Source: JBGTLA01 sp041744375 (GTDB lineage Bacteria; Actinomycetota; Acidimicrobiia; Spongiisociales; ZC4RG35). From it: 64,000 bases of DNA. The DNA is taken from positions 11,259 through 75,258 of the forward strand of contig JBGTLA010000049.1 of assembly GCA_041744375.1 (NCBI GenBank). The letters are read 5' to 3'. The translations under genes and the position numbers were made by a program. Positions 57,782 through 64,000 of this stretch are shown one piece after another. The notes beneath the pieces are model-generated. The model was not told where the DNA came from and ran no database searches. It saw nothing but the letters and a program-made list of their open reading frames with translations. How positions within the stretch are numbered: position 1 is the first letter of the stretch; each line of letters begins with the position of its first letter.

Positions 57782-60079
57782 ATGGCCGAAACCACCCAAC
57801 AACTCTCGCTACCCGTCCTGCCCCTCACCAACGGGGTGGTGTTTCCCCACATGGTGGTCACCCTGCGGATGGAGACAACCGAGGGCAAGGTGGCATTGGC
57901 GGCAGCCGAACGAAGTGACGGAAGGCTGCTCTTGGTGCCGAGGGTCGACGGCACCTATGCCACCGTCGGCACGATCGTGGAAATCACCGACTCCGATTCC
58001 GACGGCAACGTCGTTGTTTCCGGGGTGTGTCGCGCCCGGGTTGGTTCGGGCTCGACAGACGACAGCGGCGCCCTGTGGGTGAGCGCCGAAGAGGTTCCTG
58101 AGACCGACTACTTCAACGATCCCGCTCTCGATGAGCTCGTAGCCGAGTATCGGGCGGTGGTGAGCGAGGTTCTGAGCATGCGTGGGGTGGGCGGCATCGC
58201 CGACAGAATCCTGGCCGTCGACGACCCGTCTCAGCTCGCCGACCTGGCCGTGTACTCACCCGACCTCTCCCTGGAGCAGAAGGTGGAGGTGCTCGAGACG
58301 CTCGACCTACGCGCTCGCTTGGGGCGTCTCCTCGGGTGGATGCGCGAGGTGCTGGCCGATCTGAATCTGCGCAAGAAGGTGCGCGACGAGGCCGCCGAGA
58401 GAATCGACAAGAGCCAGCGCGAATACATCCTGCGCCAGCAAATGGATGCCATCCGCAAGGAGCTCGGCGACGACGACGACGTCGCCGGCCAGTATCGCGA
58501 GAAGCTGGCCGAGGCCGCTCTCCCCGCGAAGGTGGCGGAGGCCGTCACCCGTGAGATCGACCGCCTCGAGAGGATGAGCGAGCAGTCACCCGAGCACTCC
58601 TGGATCCGGACCTGGCTCGATACCATGTTCGAGGTTCCCTGGTCAACCCGCACCGACGACCGTCTCGACCTCGACGAGGCGTGGACGGTCCTCGACGCCG
58701 ACCACACCGGCCTCCATGATGTCAAGGAGCGCATCGTCGAGCACCTGGCGGTGCGCAAGCTGCGTTCCGAGCGGGGTCTCGACGCCGACGACCGCAAGGC
58801 CGGGGCCATCCTCTTGCTGGTGGGCCCCCCCGGCGTGGGCAAGACCTCGTTGGGTGAGTCCGTGGCACGCGCCCTGGGGCGCAACTTCGTGCGGGTGGCG
58901 CTTGGTGGTGTCCGCGACGAGGCCGAGATTCGAGGTCATCGTCGAACGTATGTCGGTGCCCGTCCCGGGCGAATCGTGCGGGCGTTGGTGGAGGCGGGGT
59001 CGATGAACCCGGTCTTCTTGCTCGACGAGATGGACAAGGTGGGCAACGACTGGCGAGGCGACCCATCTTCGGCGCTGCTCGAAGTCCTCGACCCGGCCCA
59101 GAACCACACCTTCCGTGACCACTACCTCGAGACCGACCTCGATCTGTCCGATGTCCTGTTCGTGGCCACGGCCAACGTGGTCGACACGATCCCCGCACCG
59201 CTTCTCGATCGGACCGAGATCATCGGCATCGACGGCTACACCGACGTCGAGAAGGTCGACATCGCTCGCGATCATCTCCTTCCTCGTCAGGTGCGGGCGG
59301 CCGGCCTCGAGCCCGAAGAGCTCGAGGTGTCGCTGTCGGCCCTCGCCGACATCGTCGATCGCTACACGCGGGAGGCGGGCGTGCGGAACTTGGAACGACA
59401 GCTCGGCAAGTTGACGCGCAAGGTCGCCACCACCGTGGCCAAGGGTGACGCCGCCACCCCGGTCACGATCGAACCACCCCAGGTGGTCGAGTACCTGGGC
59501 AAGCCCAAGGTGTGGAAGGACGAGGCCAAGGACCGCACCGACGTTCCCGGGGTGGCCACCGGCTTGGCCGTGACAGGCTCCGGCGGCGATGTCCTCTTCA
59601 TCGAGGCCACCGCCAAGGAAGGAAAGCGCGAGCTGGTGCTGACCGGTCAGCTCGGAGAGGTCATGAAGGAGTCGGCACGAATCGCCCTGTCGTTCGTCGA
59701 GTCGCACGCCTCCGAAATCGGGATCGCCTCCGCCGACCTCGATCGAGGTTTCCATGTCCACGTACCGGCGGGGGCGGTCCCCAAGGACGGCCCGTCGGCC
59801 GGTATCGCCATGACCACTGCCCTCGCCTCCCTCCTCACGGGACGCAAGGTACGACCCGAAGTCGGGATGACGGGCGAGGTGACCCTCCAGGGCAAGGTAT
59901 TGCCTATCGGGGGAGTCAAACAGAAGGTGCTGGCCGCCCACCGGGCAGGACTGACCGAGGTGATCATCCCCAAACGCAACGAAGTGGACATCGATGACGT
60001 CCCCGAAGCCGTTCGCTCCGAGATCACCTTCCACATCGCCGACGACATCAACCAGGTCCTTGCCTGGGCGCTGGACTGA
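57782..60079 (+). CDS. lon: ATP-dependent protease Lon
   Basis: Cytosolic AAA+ serine protease of 765 residues that degrades misfolded and regulatory proteins. The N-terminal substrate domain (LSLPVLPLTNGVVFPHMVV) is followed by a coiled coil (YILRQQMDAIRKELGDDDD), an AAA+ module with Walker A GPPGVGKTS at ~348, and a protease domain with the catalytic Ser in KDGPSAGIA (~671) and Lys in GGVKQKVLAAH (~714). It is divergent from the dnaK operon. A HAIR-like site is just upstream, consistent with HspR repression. Confidence 0.97.
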   Translation: MAETTQQLSLPVLPLTNGVVFPHMVVTLRMETTEGKVALAAAERSDGRLLLVPRVDGTYATVGTIVEITDSDSDGNVVVSGVCRARVGSGSTDDSGALWVSAEEVPETDYFNDPALDELVAEYRAVVSEVLSMRGVGGIADRILAVDDPSQLADLAVYSPDLSLEQKVEVLETLDLRARLGRLLGWMREVLADLNLRKKVRDEAAERIDKSQREYILRQQMDAIRKELGDDDDVAGQYREKLAEAALPAKVAEAVTREIDRLERMSEQSPEHSWIRTWLDTMFEVPWSTRTDDRLDLDEAWTVLDADHTGLHDVKERIVEHLAVRKLRSERGLDADDRKAGAILLLVGPPGVGKTSLGESVARALGRNFVRVALGGVRDEAEIRGHRRTYVGARPGRIVRALVEAGSMNPVFLLDEMDKVGNDWRGDPSSALLEVLDPAQNHTFRDHYLETDLDLSDVLFVATANVVDTIPAPLLDRTEIIGIDGYTDVEKVDIARDHLLPRQVRAAGLEPEELEVSLSALADIVDRYTREAGVRNLERQLGKLTRKVATTVAKGDAATPVTIEPPQVVEYLGKPKVWKDEAKDRTDVPGVATGLAVTGSGGDVLFIEATAKEGKRELVLTGQLGEVMKESARIALSFVESHASEIGIASADLDRGFHVHVPAGAVPKDGPSAGIAMTTALASLLTGRKVRPEVGMTGEVTLQGKVLPIGGVKQKVLAAHRAGLTEVIIPKRNEVDIDDVPEAVRSEITFHIADDINQVLAWALD

Positions 60080-60107
60080 TCCGCGGCGGGGCAGTCATAC
60101 TGGGGGC

Positions 60108-60368
60108 ATGGAACACATGCCCGGTCGGGCGGAGCTGGTCGGTGCCCTCGCCGGGGCCGCCGCCACCCATCACGAATACGAGGACCACACGCTGGGAGGC
60201 GAACGCGATCACTTATGGGCGGGCTTCTACGCCGCCTATGTCCTGGGGCGTCTGGGACCTGTCGCTGCCTGCTCTGAGCTGGTGGCCATCCTCGAGGGAG
60301 TAGCGGGCGAGCCGTGGGGCGAGGCGGCCGCCGACGCCATCATCGCCAGCCTGTCGGACCGCGGATGA
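60108..60368 (+). CDS. Small hypothetical helical protein
   Basis: An 86-residue product: MEHMPGRAELVGALAGAAAT, then HHEYEDHTLGGERDHLWAGF and YAAYVLGRLGPVAACSELVA. It appears to be mostly alpha-helical and cytosolic, with His, Glu and Asp in the first third that could bind metal. ATG 60108 is chosen because earlier in-frame starts read into the end of lon. Its stop overlaps the downstream doxX start as ATGA, so the two are coupled. I do not recognise the family. Confidence 0.6.
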   Translation: MEHMPGRAELVGALAGAAATHHEYEDHTLGGERDHLWAGFYAAYVLGRLGPVAACSELVAILEGVAGEPWGEAAADAIIASLSDRG

Positions 60369-60859
60369 TCGACATCGCCGTCACCGTGCTGCGGGTGTGG
60401 CTGGGTGTAGTGATGCTCGCCCATGGTTACCACCATGCCCGTTCGATACCGGGGACGACCCGGTGGTTCGAGTCCAAGGGGTTCCGGCGGCCCCGCTTCA
60501 ATGCGCTCGTCTCGGCCTCCGGCGAATTGGCCATCGGGTCGGCGCTGATCGTGGGAATGGCGACGTCCGTGGCGGCGGCCGGAGTTGCGGCGATCACGGT
60601 GGTTGCGTTCTGGTCAATCCACCGTTTCGCCGGGTTCTTCGTCTTCAAACGTCCCGACGAGGGATGGGAGTACGTGGCGACCCTCTTCGTGGCCGCCATG
60701 GTGCTGGCCCTTCTTGGGCCAGGCCCGGCGTCGATCGACCGTGCGCTGGGATGGGATGCCGTGTTGAGTGGGACATCGGGCCTCATGCTCATCGGGGGCG
60801 GAGTGGCCGCCGCAGCCGTTCAACTCGGACTCATGTGGCGGAAACCACAGAGCGACTGA
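60365..60859 (+). CDS. DoxX-family membrane protein (second copy in window)
   Basis: A 164-residue membrane protein with four helices. The first helix region IDIAVTVLRVWLGVVMLAHG, followed by a His-rich turn (YHHAR), and ASGELAIGSALIVGMATSVA are typical for DoxX. GPGPASIDRALGWD before the last helix is also characteristic. ATG 60365 overlaps the stop of the small upstream gene. It is not closely similar to the DoxX protein at 31493. The function is probably redox or quinone related, but is not established. It ends directly against the convergent GH13 gene with no gap. Confidence 0.8.
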   Translation: MIDIAVTVLRVWLGVVMLAHGYHHARSIPGTTRWFESKGFRRPRFNALVSASGELAIGSALIVGMATSVAAAGVAAITVVAFWSIHRFAGFFVFKRPDEGWEYVATLFVAAMVLALLGPGPASIDRALGWDAVLSGTSGLMLIGGGVAAAAVQLGLMWRKPQSD

Positions 60860-62422
60860 TCACGCAGCCGTCAGAACGCGTCCCGTGCGGGGGGGGATCC
60901 GGTCACGCCCGCCCGTCGATTCCGAAGAACTGGTGTACACCACCTCCCAGTCGCCCTCAGGGAGGGTGACGTCGACGGGATCATCGGTCAGGTTGGCGAC
61001 CGTGATCACCTCGTCCCGCCGGAAGGCGATGACACCGGGTTGAACGTCGAGCCACTCCACTGGTCCGTGCCTTCGGCCCTTGAGGCTGCGCCGCACCTCC
61101 AGAAGCCGACGGAACCGGTGGAGGTGGGAGTCGGGGTCGGCCCGTTGCACCGCTGCCGTCTCGGCGTCCGAACGACGGGCACTCTGGAGCCACGCCGTTG
61201 CGGCCCCGGTGAAGCCGCTGTGTCTTCCCGGCTCCCATGGCATCGGGGTCCGGCACGGATCGCGCGATTCCGCGTACGCCTTCCGTCCCGCCGGGTCCTG
61301 GACGTCTGCGGGCGCCACGAAACCGTCCTCGAGCCCCAGCTCCTCGCCCTGGAAGATGAATGGCATACCGGGCAGGGAGGCAAAGGCGGTCCACAACGCC
61401 AGGGCCCGCGCCCGGCCGAGGTCCCCGCCGCCGAACCGGCTGGGAGGGCGGTTCTCGTCGTGACTGGCGATCGTCCAGGCAAAACCGATCGGCGATGCCT
61501 CCACCCACGCCCTGATCTCGGCGGTGAATGCCGCCGGATCCCACGGCCGCCGGTTGAGGCCGAAGAAGAGGCACAGGTCGAGTCCGCCGTCGCCCATGTA
61601 GGAGGCGCTCTTGTGATCGTCGTACAGGTACACCTCTCCCACCAGGACGATACGGTCGAACCCCGGGAGCCTCTTCCATCGGCGGAACACCTCCTTCGTT
61701 TCCTCTTGGTCGAGGTCGTGGCGGTGCTCGAAGGCGGCGAAGGCCTCACCTGGTGTTGAATCGGGACCTACCGGGAGGATCTGTGGGTTGTCGCGGAAAT
61801 AGCGATCTTTGATGAGGGAGTGGGCGACGTCGATTCGGAATCCCTCTACTCCCCGCTCTACCCAGAACGTGAGAATGTCGTCGAAGGCGGTGCGAACGGC
61901 CTCGGACCTCCAGTCGAGGTCTGGCTGCTCGGGCAGGAAGAGGTGACAGTAGAACTCGCCGGTCGACTCGTCTTTGGTCCAGGCCGGCCCACCGAAATGA
62001 GAGACCCAGTTGTTGGGGACCCCCCCACCGGGGCCGGGCGGCCGAAACAAGTAGTGGCCGCGTGTCGGTGCCTCCGGGTCGCCCAGGGCTTGGCGGAACC
62101 ACGGGTGGTCGCTGGAGGTGTGATTGGGAACGATGTCGATCATCACCTTCAGTCCCAGATCGTGGGCCCGCGCCACGAATCGATCGAAGGCGGCGAGGTC
62201 CCCGTACGTCGGGTCGACCGACGTGTAGTCGGCCACGTCATAACCGAAATCGGCCTGGGGCGACGGGTAAAAGGGCGTCACCCACACCACGTCGACGCCG
62301 AGCCAGGCGAGATGATCGAGACGGTCGGTCAGCCCGTCGAAGTCCCCCACTCCGTCCCCGTCGCCGTCGGCGAAGGAGCGGATGTAGACCTCATAGCCGA
62401 CGGCATCGTCCCACCAGTTCAT
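60860..62422 (-). CDS. GH13 family alpha-glucosidase
   Basis: Glycoside hydrolase of 520 residues with a (beta/alpha)8 barrel. The nucleophile is D198 (EGFRIDVAHS), the acid/base E263 (LVGEVYLYDD), and the third acid D322 (ASHDENRPPSRF). The calcium/substrate motif IDIVPNHTSSDHPWF and the late GEELGLEDG are typical of oligo-1,6-glucosidase/alpha-glucosidase subfamilies. There is no signal peptide, so it acts in the cytoplasm on imported oligosaccharides. The divergent gene encodes a sugar-binding lipoprotein, which suggests an uptake and hydrolysis system for alpha-glucosides or trehalose-like sugars. Confidence 0.9.
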   Translation of the reverse strand: MNWWDDAVGYEVYIRSFADGDGDGVGDFDGLTDRLDHLAWLGVDVVWVTPFYPSPQADFGYDVADYTSVDPTYGDLAAFDRFVARAHDLGLKVMIDIVPNHTSSDHPWFRQALGDPEAPTRGHYLFRPPGPGGGVPNNWVSHFGGPAWTKDESTGEFYCHLFLPEQPDLDWRSEAVRTAFDDILTFWVERGVEGFRIDVAHSLIKDRYFRDNPQILPVGPDSTPGEAFAAFEHRHDLDQEETKEVFRRWKRLPGFDRIVLVGEVYLYDDHKSASYMGDGGLDLCLFFGLNRRPWDPAAFTAEIRAWVEASPIGFAWTIASHDENRPPSRFGGGDLGRARALALWTAFASLPGMPFIFQGEELGLEDGFVAPADVQDPAGRKAYAESRDPCRTPMPWEPGRHSGFTGAATAWLQSARRSDAETAAVQRADPDSHLHRFRRLLEVRRSLKGRRHGPVEWLDVQPGVIAFRRDEVITVANLTDDPVDVTLPEGDWEVVYTSSSESTGGRDRIPPRTGRVLTAA

Positions 62423-62557
62423 CGGCGATGAGAGTACTCAGGTCAGCTCGCCAGGTAGCCGAAGGCTGACGTCGCCACGACGGCCCCGGGAGTTGGGTAA
62501 GGTTAAGAGCTACTTCGCGGCGACGTTCTCGCCGTCGAGGGAAGGAGAAAAACATAC

Positions 62558-63955
62558 ATGAGGAATCTATCGACTACGCGCTGGTTGGCATTACTCACGG
62601 TGCTGGCCATGGTCCTGGTCGCCTGCGGCGACGGTGACACTGCTACCCCGGATACGACAGCCCCTCCCGGACCTGACGAACCCACCGATCCTGATGGCCC
62701 CGGACCGGCCTCGTTCACGCTCTTCGGCGCCCCGACGGGGGTCGAGGGTGACGCCTTGAGTGGCTTCATCAACGTGTACAACGACGTGACCGGCTCGAAC
62801 ATCACCTTCCGTGGCTCCGACGGCTTCGAGCAGGAGCTGCGGATCGCGGTCGACGGTGGCGATCCTCCGGCGGTGGCGTTCACGCCCCAGCCGGCCTCCA
62901 TCTGCGACTTCGCCGACGACGGTCACCTGGTGTCCCTCGAGGAGATGGGCTTCGACATCGCCGAGATGGAAGCAAACCACTCGGCCTACTGGGTGGGCCT
63001 GGGAGAGTGTGCCGACGGGCAGCACTACGGAATCCCCTGGTTCCCCAACTTCAAGTCGATCGTCTTCTACCACCAGCCCACGTTCGAGGCTCAGGGATAC
63101 GAGATCCCCGAAACCTGGGACGACATGCTGGCGCTGTCCCAACAGATCGTGGACGACGGCATGACACCGTGGTGCTTCGGCTTCGAGAGCGGTGGTGCGA
63201 CCGGATGGCCCGGCACCGACTGGATCGAAGACATCTTCGTCCGACTGCATGGCGCTGAGGCCTACGAACAGTGGTACACCCATGAGATCCCCTTCAACGA
63301 CCCCATGGTCGCTGAGGCCTTCGACACCTTCGGCGAGTTGTTCTTCGCAGAAGGTTTCGTGCTCGGTGGTCCCGAGAACGTGGCCGGCATCAACTTCAAC
63401 GACTCCCCGGGGCCGTTGTTCCAGGATCCGCCGGGATGCCTGATGCTCAAGCAGGGGTCCTTCATCGCCAACGTGTTCGCCGACCAGCCCGCCTACACGG
63501 AGGGCGCGGAAGACGACATCGGCGTGTTCGCTTTCCCCGACATCGACGGCAACACCGGGGCGATGGGTGGTGGCGACACCATCATCGTCTTCGATGGTTC
63601 CCCCGAGATCGTGGCGGCGCTCCAGGATTGGATCAGTCCAACCTGGCTGTGCACTCTTGCTTCCGCCTCCGGCGGCGGCATCGCCGAGCACGGAGGCCAC
63701 GGTGTGGCCGGCGTCGAGCGGCTTCCCGGACACAAGGACGTCGACTCGGCGTGTTATGAGAGCGAATCCTCTCAGACCTTCGCTGAGGCGGTCACCACTG
63801 CCCTGGACGCCAACACTTTCGTGTTCGACGCCTCCGACCTCATGCCCCCCGAGGTCGGCCAGCGGACCTTCTGGGACGAGATCGTAGAGTGGAGCCGTGG
63901 CAAGCCCACCCAGGATGTGGTGGACGCGGTCGAGGCGAGTTGGCCGAGCGGCTGA
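62558..63955 (+). CDS. Sugar ABC transporter binding lipoprotein (alpha-glucoside type)
   Basis: Extracellular solute-binding protein of 465 residues. The signal peptide ends in the lipobox LVACG, and a Pro/Asp/Thr linker follows. The mature domain is of the maltose-binding (family 1) type: FRGSDGFEQELRIAVDGG, GIPWFPNFKSIVFYHQPTFE, LMLKQGSFIANVF. AglE-like alpha-glucoside receptors have this pattern. AAGGAG precedes ATG 62558. Permease genes are expected beyond the window, because no other transporter part is present here. It is divergent from the GH13 glucosidase with a 135-bp gap that holds a TAAGGT -10-like element near 62500. Confidence 0.88.
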   Translation: MRNLSTTRWLALLTVLAMVLVACGDGDTATPDTTAPPGPDEPTDPDGPGPASFTLFGAPTGVEGDALSGFINVYNDVTGSNITFRGSDGFEQELRIAVDGGDPPAVAFTPQPASICDFADDGHLVSLEEMGFDIAEMEANHSAYWVGLGECADGQHYGIPWFPNFKSIVFYHQPTFEAQGYEIPETWDDMLALSQQIVDDGMTPWCFGFESGGATGWPGTDWIEDIFVRLHGAEAYEQWYTHEIPFNDPMVAEAFDTFGELFFAEGFVLGGPENVAGINFNDSPGPLFQDPPGCLMLKQGSFIANVFADQPAYTEGAEDDIGVFAFPDIDGNTGAMGGGDTIIVFDGSPEIVAALQDWISPTWLCTLASASGGGIAEHGGHGVAGVERLPGHKDVDSACYESESSQTFAEAVTTALDANTFVFDASDLMPPEVGQRTFWDEIVEWSRGKPTQDVVDAVEASWPSG

Positions 63956-64000
63956 CCTGATCTCGATCACCCGATAACCGATCGGAGAAGAGGGGGGACA

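Noticed and set aside
58643..60034. A 463-codon antisense frame within lon
   Set aside because: It is the mirror of the conserved Lon ATPase and protease domains.
60466..60485. tRNA-like GGTTCGAGTCC stretch
   Set aside because: It lies inside the second doxX gene and has no acceptor stem or anticodon arm around it.

Overview
The window is high-GC, almost fully coding DNA from an actinobacterium. Lineage clues are the HspR-type heat-shock operon (dnaK-grpE-dnaJ-hspR), a DUF3151 gene, an actinobacterial-style PHO box, and S-layer-homology-like repeats of the ITRGCG / FCPDRPVTRGEMAAFLRRAL type, which I associate with Acidimicrobiia. The class-level assignment is inference. No rRNA, tRNA, CRISPR array, transposase or prophage gene was seen.

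Layout. 1-3376: end of a glycine-betaine type ABC permease, then betaine aldehyde and choline dehydrogenases (osmoprotection). 3390-6465: an M20 peptidase and a FabH-like ketoacyl synthase on the minus strand, divergent from a TetR regulator. 6569-10326: polyphosphate kinase and an MFS exporter. 10348-17440: a complete phosphate regulon block (PHO box, pstSCAB, phoU, response regulator, sensor kinase). 17509-20702: dxs and a HAD-SpoU methyltransferase fusion. 20792-25155: a complete AapJQMP-type amino-acid ABC transporter. 25230-33027: a mixed set with a CapA protein, an M20D amidohydrolase, SoxR, a PadR / HAAS-NfeD / stomatin membrane operon, DUF3151, DoxX and MscL. 33096-38738: clpB, a ceramidase-like membrane protein, a methyltransferase and an APH-fold protein. 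38793-41892: two small secreted Ser-Asp-Pro-rich proteins encoded directly before a histidine kinase and response regulator. 41901-43404: kynureninase and a small unknown gene. 43536-51189: an SLH-CapA fusion, a cyclic-nucleotide-binding patatin phospholipase and a soluble-adenylyl-cyclase-like giant protein. 51186-53385: a secreted SdrD_B-type protein and an MBL-fold hydrolase. 53478-60079: the hspR-dnaJ-grpE-dnaK operon divergent from lon. 60108-63955: a small protein, a DoxX protein, a GH13 glucosidase and the binding protein of a sugar ABC transporter that continues past the window.

How parts work together. Phosphate uptake, its sensing pair and polyphosphate synthesis lie together, with a textbook PHO box before pstS and a weaker one before ppk. 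HspR can be tied to its three classical targets because HAIR-like sites lie before clpB, lon and, more weakly, dnaK. The most unusual region is 45277-51189. A phospholipase with a cyclic-nucleotide sensor domain is followed by a double-domain nucleotide cyclase, and each of the two genes is broken by a single in-frame stop with intact homologous sequence beyond it. Other points worth attention are the HAAS-NfeD fusion that couples a PadR regulator to a stomatin, the secreted-repeat-protein/two-component operon, the HAD-SpoU fusion, and a 49-bp palindromic element present after both ppk and clpB.
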